From NCBI GenBank assembly GCA_012511395.1, contig JAAZGD010000060.1:1-30043 (forward strand): a stretch of 30,043 nt of DNA, given 5' to 3'. How positions within the stretch are numbered: the first letter of the stretch is position 1; each line of letters opens with the position of its first letter. The translations under genes and the position numbers were made by a program. The notes beneath the pieces are model-generated. The model had not been told where the DNA came from. It saw only the letters and a program-made list of their open reading frames with translations, and ran no database searches. This DNA is from Clostridiales bacterium. GTDB lineage: Bacteria; Bacillota; Clostridia; Peptostreptococcales; Anaerovoracaceae. Positions 1 through 7,030 of the stretch are shown in pieces.

Positions 1-843
1 ATCATCAAGAGCTTTTCTCGCTTCGGGATGGTCCTCGTAGAACCTGTTGAACTGGTATATGAGCTCCTGGGTCCTGCCCACCGCAAAGGAAGGAATTATA
101 ACGTTTCCTCCTCTTTTAACTGTCTTTAACACTATGGACAGAAGCTCGTCCACGCTGGTGGCATTTTCAGGATGAAGTCTGTTGCCGTAAGTTGCTTCCA
201 TTATGAGGTAGTCAGCCTTTTTAATGTATTTGGGATCCCTTAAAATAGGTCTGTCCTTCGCTCCTAAATCACCTGTGTAAACCAGCTTTAGAATGTTTTC
301 GCCCTTTGGCTCCCTGTCATCCACCCAAAGCTCCACAATGGCTGAGCCCAATATGTGGCCTGCCTCATTAAATACGATTTTCATGTCCTCATTTATTTCC
401 ACCAGCTCATCGTATAAAACAGGCTTTACCATAAGAAGAGAATCAAGAGCATCATCGATGGTGTACAAAGGCTTCAAAAGCTCTGTTTTACCTGCTCTTT
501 TCAGTTTTTCATTCTTCCATTCCGCCTCCCTTTCGTGAATGTAGGCAGAATCCTTCAGCATTACATCAAGGAGATCCGCTGTGGCATCTGTGCAGTAAAT
601 GGGACCTTTAAAGCCTCTTTTAACTAAAAGAGGTATTCTCCCGCAGTGATCTATATGAGGGTGACTTAAAATAACACACTCGATTTCTTTTGGGTCGAAA
701 CAAAAATCACCGAAGTTCAAGGCTTCTTCGGTTTTCCCTCCCTGGTACTGACCGCAGTCCAACAGAACTTGGTGATTCTTTGAAGTTATATAGTGGCAGG
801 AGCCTGTAACTCCTCTTGATGCCCCACAAAATCGTATATCCAT
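1..843 (-). CDS. Beta-CASP metallo-beta-lactamase-fold RNA-processing hydrolase (3' end cut by window edge)
   Basis: Translation from the ATG at 841-843 gives 281 residues with no stop before the edge, so the C-terminus is missing. The family comprises zinc-dependent RNA endo/exonucleases related to CPSF-73 (YSH1-type). Visible signatures are an N-terminal MDIRFCGASRGVTGSCH beta-strand start, the metal motif SHPHIDHCGRIP (HxHxDH), a TGDLG motif that supplies a metal ligand, EATYGNR, and FAVGRTQE, which is typical of the beta-CASP insertion. A GGAGGG ribosome site lies 7 bases before the ATG. A sigma-A-like promoter lies just upstream, so it can be expressed apart from the preceding Tad-like genes. 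The family is firm; the exact RNA substrate cannot be told. Confidence 0.9.
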   Translation of the reverse strand, partial: MDIRFCGASRGVTGSCHYITSKNHQVLLDCGQYQGGKTEEALNFGDFCFDPKEIECVILSHPHIDHCGRIPLLVKRGFKGPIYCTDATADLLDVMLKDSAYIHEREAEWKNEKLKRAGKTELLKPLYTIDDALDSLLMVKPVLYDELVEINEDMKIVFNEAGHILGSAIVELWVDDREPKGENILKLVYTGDLGAKDRPILRDPKYIKKADYLIMEATYGNRLHPENATSVDELLSIVLKTVKRGGNVIIPSFAVGRTQELIYQFNRFYEDHPEARKALDD

Positions 844-864
844 AACCTAACCCTCCACCCTAAT

Positions 865-893
865 ATTATACACATTAGGATAGGTATAGACAA
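865..893 (-). promoter_or_regulatory. Predicted sigma-A promoter for the beta-CASP hydrolase gene
   Basis: On the minus strand TTGTCT (893-888) is separated by 17 bases from TATAAT (870-865). Transcription would begin near 858, giving a short leader that carries the GGAGGG ribosome site and the ATG at 843. The -35 box sits just past the stop codon of the preceding gene. No terminator is visible between the two genes, so read-through from the Tad-like operon is also possible. Confidence 0.6.
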
Positions 894-898
894 GATTT

Positions 899-1297
899 TC
901 AAGTTTCTAAAACTACTTCATAACAGGACTCCTTTATAATTTCTTTCCCTTTAAAGTATGGCAATCTAAAGAGCTTTGAAGCATCAACTGTAACCAAGGC
1001 TGTAACGTGCTTATTTTGATCATCAAAGGTTAAGGTTAAGGCGCCTTTTCCTTCAAGATTCAGTCTGCTTAGAAACTCCTGTAAACATATATCTGCATCA
1101 TCCCCTCTTTTAAGAAATCTGAAATCGCCTCCTCTTAGACTTTCTTCATCTATGAGCAAAGCTTCCCTTAAAGCACATTCTTCCGAAACTTCCTTTACAA
1201 AATCCGTTAACAGAGAGTATTTCCTGTATTCCTGCTGGAAGGCTATAAGCTGAAGGGTGACCACTAAAATACTTATGAAAACAATGTAGGTCTTCAT
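899..1297 (-). CDS. Small membrane-anchored protein of the Tad-like pilus locus (pseudopilin-like)
   Basis: This encodes 132 residues with one N-terminal membrane segment (about residues 4-20, starting MKTYIVFISILVVTLQLI) and a soluble, presumably extracytoplasmic remainder. It is the last of four consecutive small genes whose products begin MK(Q/T)(F/I/Y)IV, so they look like paralogues at the N-terminus. Its ATG overlaps the stop of the preceding gene (ATGA), which indicates translational coupling. By position, after TadB/TadC-like proteins, it corresponds to the TadE/TadF pseudopilins, but I recognise no specific domain. A role as a minor filament subunit is inference. Confidence 0.7.
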   Translation of the reverse strand: MKTYIVFISILVVTLQLIAFQQEYRKYSLLTDFVKEVSEECALREALLIDEESLRGGDFRFLKRGDDADICLQEFLSRLNLEGKGALTLTFDDQNKHVTALVTVDASKLFRLPYFKGKEIIKESCYEVVLET

Positions 1298-1704
1298 GGC
1301 GCCTGTCCTAAATACTCACTGGCCACAGAACCTTCCAAAACCATGGAGTAAATATTCTTTCCTTCGCCTATTAAAAAGCCGCCTCCCGCCATAACATTTT
1401 TTATCTTAAGGCTGATTTTGTAATCAATGAATCTGTTTTCTCCCAAAGAATACCTTTCAAGAGGCTCTTTAACATCAGATTCAAAATTTGCTTCCATAAC
1501 TCCTTCTACCGAGAGCAGCTCCTCCCTTATGCTGTCCATAAGGCTTTCTGAAAAGTATCCTGAAAGCCTTGCTTCTTCCCTTGCCTGATAGACGATACTT
1601 TGAATAGCTTCAACTCTCATCAAGTCTTTCTGTTCGTAAATAATTTGAAGCATTATAAGGAGTATTAGGGGCAAACAAGCTGTGAGAACTATAAACTGCT
1701 TCAT
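1294..1704 (-). CDS. Small membrane-anchored protein of the Tad-like pilus locus (pseudopilin-like)
   Basis: This encodes 136 residues: a hydrophobic N-terminal segment (MKQFIVLTACLPLILLIMLQ), then a charged region with a helical heptad-like stretch (about residues 25-60) and a beta-rich C-terminal half. The first six residues are identical to those of the 47-residue protein encoded immediately upstream. The start codon directly abuts the TAA of that gene (1705-1707), and the gene's own TGA overlaps the next ATG. Position and topology suggest a TadE/F-like pseudopilin. No catalytic motif is visible, and the function is inferred from context only. Confidence 0.7.
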   Translation of the reverse strand: MKQFIVLTACLPLILLIMLQIIYEQKDLMRVEAIQSIVYQAREEARLSGYFSESLMDSIREELLSVEGVMEANFESDVKEPLERYSLGENRFIDYKISLKIKNVMAGGGFLIGEGKNIYSMVLEGSVASEYLGQAP

Positions 1705-1848
1705 TTAAAATGCTCCCCTGTATATTATCATCCTTTCCCACAACTCCTTCATTTCTGAGAGAATGGAGCCTTCCTGAGGACCTATTATAAGTTGGTGAAG
1801 AAATACTCCTAAAGCTATCATGGCAATTAAAACTATAAACTGTTTCAT
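1705..1848 (-). CDS. 47-residue single-pass membrane peptide, candidate Flp-like pilin
   Basis: The gene encodes 47 residues starting MKQFIVLIAMIALGVFLHQL, a hydrophobic helix, followed by a short amphipathic tail containing SEMKELWERMI. The case for a real gene is architectural. Its ATG overlaps the TGA of the gene before it (ATGA at 1848-1845), its TAA is followed without a gap by the ATG of the gene after it, and its N-terminus matches its three neighbours. The size fits Flp pilins (roughly 50-80 residues before processing), but the classical Flp motif with Glu-Tyr is absent. Pilin function is a hypothesis. Confidence 0.6.
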   Translation of the reverse strand: MKQFIVLIAMIALGVFLHQLIIGPQEGSILSEMKELWERMIIYRGAF

Positions 1849-1994
1849 TGCGATTCCATGGGAAGCCCCATATCAACGATGCTGCTTATGGCCCCTTGGC
1901 CCAGGTCTTCGGCCGTTTTTGAGAATCCCGAAATAATTCCTGCTATGGCAATTCCAAGGGCAATCATTGCCACTAAAACGATTATCTGTTTCAT
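1845..1994 (-). CDS. 49-residue single-pass membrane peptide, candidate Flp-like pilin
   Basis: The gene encodes 49 residues: a hydrophobic N-terminal helix MKQIIVLVAMIALGIAIAGI, then a soluble tail with Ser-Lys-Thr-Ala-Glu-Asp and a C-terminal Met-Glu-Ser-Gln. It is closely similar to the following 47-residue product (MKQxIVLxAMIALG shared), which implies duplication. An AGGAGAA ribosome site lies 7 bases before the ATG, and the gene couples to the next through ATGA. The Ala-Leu-Gly in the helix could be a processing site for a prepilin peptidase, but no Glu+5 follows. A small filament subunit is the most plausible role, by inference. Confidence 0.62.
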   Translation of the reverse strand: MKQIIVLVAMIALGIAIAGIISGFSKTAEDLGQGAISSIVDMGLPMESQ

Positions 1995-2008
1995 TTTGTT
2001 CTCCTTTT

Positions 2009-2590
2009 CTAAAACAACATAGTGAATACTTCCATCTGCCGCACATAGTAAGTGGTGTAGATAAAATTTATCAGTATTAACAAAATATTTACTACTGCAG
2101 GCAAGAATATAAGGTCGCTGATCATCTCATCTCTTCCAATTTTTTCTGTCACAATGGTTTCCCTTAAGGTTTTTTGATGAGAGTAAAGAATTTCCTGAAG
2201 CTGAGTAGGGTCAAGCTCATCCCATTTCAAAAGAATGTTTCCATACTCCTTTGCCATCATCCCCTGTGTTTCCTTTACGAAGCTTTCAAGAGCCTTTTCC
2301 GGTCCTTGTATTCTTAAGCTTTGCACCATGGCTATGTAGGATTTTTTAAGAGGTCCCTCCTTTTCCGAAAGCCTTGTAAGTATATGGTCTAGGCTTAAGG
2401 ATTTACCGCTGTTCAGCTTTAAAAGGTTCCTTAAAAAAGCCATATCTCTCGCAATTTCACCTTCTGTCTCCCTGTTCTCCCTTTTTAACCTTTTAAGGAC
2501 ATGGAAAAGCCTCTCTGATGTAAGTATCCCTGAAAACAACAATGCGCCGGCTATAAAGATTAATAATAGTAACCCTTGAATCTTTTCCAT
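2009..2590 (-). CDS. TadC-like inner-membrane protein of a Tad/Flp-type secretion platform
   Basis: This encodes 193 residues with an N-terminal membrane segment (about 6-24) and a C-terminal hydrophobic pair (about 160-190) around a cytoplasmic helical domain (25-155) rich in Leu, Lys and Glu. That layout resembles a shortened type II secretion F-domain protein. It follows the longer TadB-like gene by 8 bases, as tadB-tadC do in Tad loci. Residues are too diverged for a firm family call. The protein would form part of the platform on which the ATPase acts to polymerise pilin. Confidence 0.6.
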   Translation of the reverse strand: MEKIQGLLLLIFIAGALLFSGILTSERLFHVLKRLKRENRETEGEIARDMAFLRNLLKLNSGKSLSLDHILTRLSEKEGPLKKSYIAMVQSLRIQGPEKALESFVKETQGMMAKEYGNILLKWDELDPTQLQEILYSHQKTLRETIVTEKIGRDEMISDLIFLPAVVNILLILINFIYTTYYVRQMEVFTMLF

Positions 2591-2598
2591 ATCCTCAC

Positions 2599-3534
2599 CT
2601 AAAAATCAAGAGGCCTGTTTCTAATATATTCAAGTATCATAAGGTTTATGAGAAACAAAAGAAGGATGGTCATAAAAAGCATAAAGCCTATCCTTTCCTG
2701 AAACTGATACCTTATGAATTCCCCCATGGTTAGGCCTATAAAATTCCTTGCTGAAAACACTGTAAAGGCGTACATGGCAGGAATTAAAAACATAACCATC
2801 TTAATGGTTTCCTGATTCATTCGCTTTCGCTTCTCAAAGAGGACTCTTGCTTCTCTCATCTGAAGAAATATATCTTCCAAGGCTATGGAAATATCTTCTC
2901 CCGTAAGAATGCCTATTGCCATGTTGTAGGACAGAAGCTTTCCCCACTTTGTGTTTACGGAAAAAGAAAACTCAGCTTCTGCCTTTTTCACAGATTTGGC
3001 CGAGCTGTCATTACGCACTGTATAAAGGAGCTTCGCCAAAAAGCTTTCCAGGGATTTTGCCTTTACTTTTTTTGGAATCATCCTGCTTATGGCTTCCAAA
3101 ACATCGCATTCAGAGGATCTGTAGCTTGAAAGAAAAGAGCCTAAAAAGCCTTCTGCTTCATGGCTCACTTTATCCCTTACAGTTTTCAGCTTTATGAACA
3201 GAAATCCGTAAGGCAGAAGGAGAGCCGAAGAAAACACTGTTATACCTATGAATACTCCATAGAATCTTAAGGTTACAAGGCTTAAGGCAAAAGCGTTAAC
3301 AACTGTAACAAGTACAAATAGAACAGGAGGCAGGTCCTTTCCTGTAATTGTAAAAAGGCTGACTCTCAAAATATAGAAAAGTTTCCCCTCCTTTCCTTCT
3401 TTTCTCTTTTGTTTAAGCCTTTTACGCATTTTGAAGGATAAAAGGCCAAGGCTGAAGGATTGGCTGAAAAACAGGGAAGCTCCCAGGAGGAAGGTTAATA
3501 CTATGGCTATGGAGTAGATATAATCCGTATCCAA
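2599..3534 (-). CDS. TadB-like type II secretion F-domain protein
   Basis: This encodes 311 residues: an N-terminal membrane segment (about 6-28), a basic stretch (KMRKRLKQKRKEGKEGK), a second hydrophobic region (about 70-115), a cytoplasmic helical F-type domain, and two C-terminal membrane helices (about 245-265 and 280-300). This is the TadB/GspF topology. Translation starts at TTG (3534-3532), chosen because a strong GAGGAGGTG site sits 8 bases upstream; that site lies over the last codons of the ATPase gene, whose TAA ends at 3535. It is expected to be the inner-membrane platform protein working with the ATPase and the TadC-like protein. Confidence 0.75.
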   Translation of the reverse strand: MDTDYIYSIAIVLTFLLGASLFFSQSFSLGLLSFKMRKRLKQKRKEGKEGKLFYILRVSLFTITGKDLPPVLFVLVTVVNAFALSLVTLRFYGVFIGITVFSSALLLPYGFLFIKLKTVRDKVSHEAEGFLGSFLSSYRSSECDVLEAISRMIPKKVKAKSLESFLAKLLYTVRNDSSAKSVKKAEAEFSFSVNTKWGKLLSYNMAIGILTGEDISIALEDIFLQMREARVLFEKRKRMNQETIKMVMFLIPAMYAFTVFSARNFIGLTMGEFIRYQFQERIGFMLFMTILLLFLINLMILEYIRNRPLDF

Positions 3535-4911
3535 TTATTTCACCTCCTCATTATCGGAAAGTTCCTTAAGCTTCCCTTTAAACTCTCTGTACACTTTGAG
3601 ATCTTCCAAAGCCGCAAGCTCAGTACCCTGATTTTCCAAAAGCGGTGAAAAAGTCCAGCTGTCTTTACCGGGCAGGTATTTTAATATCCTGTTATAGACC
3701 ACCCTCTGTCTTATTTGGTCGTAGTTCATCTGATAAATGCTGTTAAGCCTCTTTTGGCTCTTGTCCTTCAGCTGAATGAAGTGAAAAAGAAAATCAAAGG
3801 ATTCGGCAACGCGTTTCACTAAAAAAATTAAATCTCCTCCCAGATCTCTTGCAATTTCATAGGCAGCATCATAGGGAAAGCTTTTGGGGTCCTGGCAGTG
3901 ATAAGTAAGCTTTACTCTTCTGGTGCCTTTCTTGGTGATCTTTATAAGTGCGTCAAGAGAAAGGGCATCTCATGCCTCCCCCATGATAATGTAATCACCG
4001 TCGCTTCTCATGAGATGCTTTGTAATGTCCTGCATCCTTTCCTTATCTGCAAGAAGCTGGATAAGAGGCGCCTTTGGTATAAGCTTCTCCAGAGGTATTT
4101 CAGGATCTGTCTCCACCATAACCCCTTCCAGGGAAGGGTCCTCCATACTTTGCCATGTAGATAAAAAAGTAGTTTTGCTGGTTCTCACAGCTCCTAAAAA
4201 TGCTACATTGAAGCCCAATGTTACCATCATCTCAAAAAGGTCTATGGCGCAATATGGGATGGTCCCTCTTTCTGCCTGCTCTTTAAAGGTGTATTCAGGT
4301 ATTATGTACCTTCTGAAAATTATTGCTTCCTGGTTTTCCTTTACCATATCACCCTTGAAGACAGTCACCCTTGTGCCGTCAAGGAGATAAAGCTCATGAA
4401 ATGAAAGGCTTATTCTCTCCTTTGGCTTTAAGAGTAAAAGTGCCCTTATGAGCTGATCCCTTCTTTCCTTTGAGATCCTCTGTTCCTTCAGCACCATGGT
4501 TCCTTTTTCCAGAAAGTAAATCCTGTCTCCTATAACCTTTAAGGAGCTGGATTCTTTATATTCATCCTTGAACCATTCTGCGAGAGGACCCATGCCAAAG
4601 CTTTCGTGATAGACACCTTCTGTAAGGTTTTCGTACCAGGGAGGAAATTGAGAATGTTCAATCCCTTTTTCCATAAGGATACTTTTAATTTTTTCTTTAA
4701 AGAATTCAGCCTCTTCCTTGTATCCCATTATGGCTTTTTTCTGGATATCTATAAGCTCCTCCAAATATTCCCCGGAATCCTCCCAGCCCTTTGAAAAGCT
4801 TTCCTTAACTATTTTACATACCTCATAGAAGTCTTCCCTTGAAGAGTCTGAAACCTTGTTGTCTTCTCCTTTTAGAATATGGTCCTCAAAACGAAATTCA
4901 TCCTGTCCCAT
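3535..4911 (-). pseudogene. TadA/CpaF-like secretion ATPase interrupted by one in-frame TGA
   Basis: One continuous reading frame of 458 codons is broken only by a TGA at 3970-3972. The upstream part (3970-4911, 313 residues) holds a helical N-terminal domain and a P-loop-like GAVRTSKTT at residues 240-248, in which Ser replaces the usual Gly before the Lys. It ends in the Walker B region as GDYIIMGEA. The frame continues after the TGA as DALSLDALIKITKK, then through the C-terminal 144 residues. The family has arginine at this position (GEAR), so a CGA to TGA change explains it. The downstream piece has a GTG at 3819, which may or may not be used. As read, the motor is truncated after Walker B and should be inactive unless UGA is read through. 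Nonsense mutation, sequencing error and readthrough all fit. Confidence 0.85.
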
Positions 4912-5605
4912 GTTTCACTTCCATAGTTTCAATAAGCTTTAGAAAATATTTATGATAACTCTTGTATGAGCTGTCTAAAAATGTCTTTCTTAAAACTGCC
5001 GCTTTATAACCTGTCTTTAAATAGGGAATTGTAACAACCTCCCCTTTAACCTTTAATCTCTTTTCAATGTAATCCTTCGTTGCAGGAAGGTCCTTCCTGT
5101 ATTTATTCACAACTGTAACTTGAAAATTTAGATTAAGCTTTTGATAAATCTCTAAAAGCTGTTCCCATCTTAAAAGAGTTTCCTCATCTTGAGTAAGAAC
5201 AAGGGCATTGCAATCCGACACGGTTAAGGCACCTATGGCAAGGCCGCTTGTAATATCCGATCCTGTATCACAGACTGTTAAATCGAAGTACTTTCTTGCT
5301 TCAGCCAACATTTTTAAAGAGTCCTCAGGGTAATATCTCCTTTCCTGCCACTCCTGCATAGGCCCTGCCATGAAATAGCAATTATGAGATATTTTGTATT
5401 TCTCAAAAACGCTGTCGCTGTCTCTGTTTCTGTAAGTCTCTATGGATAAACAGCTTTCGCTTATGAACTGAGAGCTCCTCTTTTTATTCAAGGAAACCAC
5501 AAGGACCTTTTTATCCTTATTCAACCCGGCCCACATAAATGCAGTTGTCTGTGAAAGCTGGGTTGTCCCTGTTTTATTGTCTGCTCCGTGAAAAGAAAGT
5601 ATCAT
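4898..5605 (-). CDS. TadZ/CpaE-like ParA-superfamily protein with atypical P-loop
   Basis: This encodes 235 residues from the ATG at 5605. I preferred that start over one 12 codons upstream because AGAGGAGC lies 8 bases before it and the upstream gene stops one base away. The N-terminus reads MILSFHGADNKTGTTQLSQ, a MinD/ParA-like beta-strand and loop in which GxxxKTGTT replaces the standard KGGxGKT. VCDTGSD at mid-protein is the Walker A-prime/switch-like region. TadZ proteins place Tad machines at a pole or patch in the cell. It overlaps the ATPase start by 14 bases. The assignment rests on fold and position, not on close similarity. Confidence 0.7.
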   Translation of the reverse strand: MILSFHGADNKTGTTQLSQTTAFMWAGLNKDKKVLVVSLNKKRSSQFISESCLSIETYRNRDSDSVFEKYKISHNCYFMAGPMQEWQERRYYPEDSLKMLAEARKYFDLTVCDTGSDITSGLAIGALTVSDCNALVLTQDEETLLRWEQLLEIYQKLNLNFQVTVVNKYRKDLPATKDYIEKRLKVKGEVVTIPYLKTGYKAAVLRKTFLDSSYKSYHKYFLKLIETMEVKHGTG

Positions 5606-5606
5606 T

Positions 5607-6263
5607 TCATAAGCTCCTCTGGACCAGAATAAATGTTTCACCCAATGAAGCCTGATTTAGTAAAACTTCATAATCCTCCAAGGTGCACTCCACCTCAATA
5701 TGGTGTATTATTCCTGTGCTTTCTTCTCCGGAGTTTTCTTTTGATGATTTAACTTCTTTATCCTCCTGGTTTTTTACACAAGCCACCTTATAGGTTCCAA
5801 GAAGAAGCAGATCGCTTTTTTTATAGATATCTATGGTGTCTCCGCTTCTTAAGGTGCTGCTTCTTGAAAAAATCCATTCGCTGAAAACAGTAAAGAGGGA
5901 ATGGCCCTCTTTTATCCTTGTTTCGGGTTTTTCAAAGTAGCCCAATACTAAGGGACTGTTTTTAGGAATGAATTGCTTTGCCTCCATATCCTTAATTTTC
6001 TCAAAATCACTGCTTCTTAAGGCTTTCTCCGGTACAAGCTTTCTGCTTAAAGATACTTCCTCAACATCCTTTTCATCCATGATATGACCTTTTTCCATGT
6101 TTATGGATGCCACAAGTATTATGTCCTCCTGAAAAGCTTCTCTGCCTGCGCTTTCCCAATAAAAGAATCCTGTTACGGCAAGGGCCATAAGGAACAGCCC
6201 CAAAGCTGGTTTTATGTAGTTTCTATAAGAGTCGGCTCTTCTTAAAAATCCATATTTTACCAT
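5607..6263 (-). CDS. CpaB/RcpC-like SAF-domain pilus assembly protein
   Basis: This encodes 218 residues with a membrane anchor near the N-terminus (about 20-36) and an extracytoplasmic SAF-like domain (about 48-112) containing ILVASINMEKGHIMDEKDVE and KNSPLVLGYF. A C-terminal region follows with a polar insert around SSKENSGEES. In Tad systems CpaB/RcpC is an early gene needed for filament assembly, and here it leads the locus. A stop lies two codons upstream of the ATG, so no longer start is possible. Its TGA is followed one base later by the next ATG, showing tight coupling. Confidence 0.72.
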   Translation of the reverse strand: MVKYGFLRRADSYRNYIKPALGLFLMALAVTGFFYWESAGREAFQEDIILVASINMEKGHIMDEKDVEEVSLSRKLVPEKALRSSDFEKIKDMEAKQFIPKNSPLVLGYFEKPETRIKEGHSLFTVFSEWIFSRSSTLRSGDTIDIYKKSDLLLLGTYKVACVKNQEDKEVKSSKENSGEESTGIIHHIEVECTLEDYEVLLNQASLGETFILVQRSL

Positions 6264-6269
6264 ACTTTA

Positions 6270-6297
6270 ATATTACATCCTCTATTTCCTCAGTCAA
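6270..6297 (-). promoter_or_regulatory. Predicted sigma-A promoter of the Tad-like operon
   Basis: TTGACT (6297-6292) and TAATAT (6275-6270) are separated by 16 bases on the minus strand, directly after the rpe terminator. The expected start of transcription falls on or next to the ATG at 6263, so the message would be almost leaderless. The only purine-rich sequence (AGAGGATG, 14 bases before the ATG) would then lie in the promoter spacer. The match is good; the geometry is odd. Confidence 0.45.
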
Positions 6298-6311
6298 TGA
6301 ACCATTATCGA

Positions 6312-6345
6312 CATAATAAAACAGACCGGCGTTTCCCCGGTCTGT
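6312..6345 (-). terminator. Rho-independent terminator after rpe
   Basis: A perfect 9-bp stem, ACAGACCGG (6321-6329) and CCGGTCTGT (6337-6345), encloses a 7-base loop. On the minus strand it is followed by TTTTATTAT. It lies 18 bases past the rpe stop codon and closes the housekeeping operon just before the Tad-like locus promoter. Confidence 0.9.
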
Positions 6346-6363
6346 CCATAAGCTCAATATGAT

Positions 6364-7017
6364 TTATTTAATTATTTTTACGAACTCCTTCGTAGTCTTC
6401 TCCCTGTCTTCTGTGTGAAATATGGAAGAGCCTGCCACCACTATATCCGCTCCTGCTTTTATTACCTGCTTCAGGTTTCCCAAAGTTACTCCCCCGTCCA
6501 TTTCAATCAGGAAGGGGTAATCGTTTTCATCCGTTATTTCCTTTAGCCTATAGATTGTATCAAGGCATTCAGATATAAGCTTTTGTCCGCCAAACCCGGG
6601 GTTAACAGACATTATTAACACCAGGTCTACATAGGGCAAGATTTCCTCAAGCTGAGACAAAGGAGTGGAGGGATTTATTGAAACCCCCGCCTTTACTCCC
6701 AGGGATTTTATATACATTAAGGTTCTGTGGAGATGATGTACAGCTTCCTGATGAACTGTAATATATAAAGTATTGTCCGTAACAAATTCAGGTATGTACT
6801 TATCAGGGTCCTCAATCATCAAATGAACATCAAAGGGAAGCTTTGTTTTACCTGAAAGGGATTTCATAACTGTAGCACCGTAGCTGATATTAGGAACGAA
6901 ATGGCCGTCCATCACATCAACATGAATATAGTCAGCCCCGCCTTTCTCGATTCTCTGAACCTCCAGAGCCAGTTCGGAAAAATCAGCAGACAGTATGGAT
7001 GGTGCCAATTTTGCCAT
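6364..7017 (-). CDS. rpe: Ribulose-phosphate 3-epimerase
   Basis: This encodes 217 residues, the normal length for this TIM-barrel enzyme, which interconverts D-ribulose 5-phosphate and D-xylulose 5-phosphate in the pentose phosphate pathway. Signatures in order are APSILSADFSEL, the metal and catalytic strand HVDVMDGHFVPN, DVHLMIEDP, MSVNPGFGGQ in the phosphate-binding region, and IEMDGGV with the second catalytic aspartate. The ATG at 7017 has GGAGGTGA at good spacing. It lies 13 bases downstream of rsgA and ends the operon; the rsgA-rpe pairing is common in Firmicutes. Confidence 0.97.
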   Translation of the reverse strand: MAKLAPSILSADFSELALEVQRIEKGGADYIHVDVMDGHFVPNISYGATVMKSLSGKTKLPFDVHLMIEDPDKYIPEFVTDNTLYITVHQEAVHHLHRTLMYIKSLGVKAGVSINPSTPLSQLEEILPYVDLVLIMSVNPGFGGQKLISECLDTIYRLKEITDENDYPFLIEMDGGVTLGNLKQVIKAGADIVVAGSSIFHTEDREKTTKEFVKIIK

Positions 7018-7030
7018 GGTCCTTCACCTC

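Noticed and set aside
1610..1876. 88-residue minus-strand frame over the small Tad genes
   Set aside because: It runs out of frame through the coupled 47-residue gene and the start of its neighbour and has no ribosome site; composition is unlike the other proteins. The in-register small genes explain the region better.
3970..3972. UGA recoded as an amino acid (Trp or Sec) in this organism
   Set aside because: Several genes here end in TGA with ATGA coupling (for example at 1294, 1845, 4898 and 5607), and the tRNA-Trp has a CCA anticodon. The family residue is Arg, not Cys or Trp, and no selenocysteine-insertion hairpin is evident directly after the codon.
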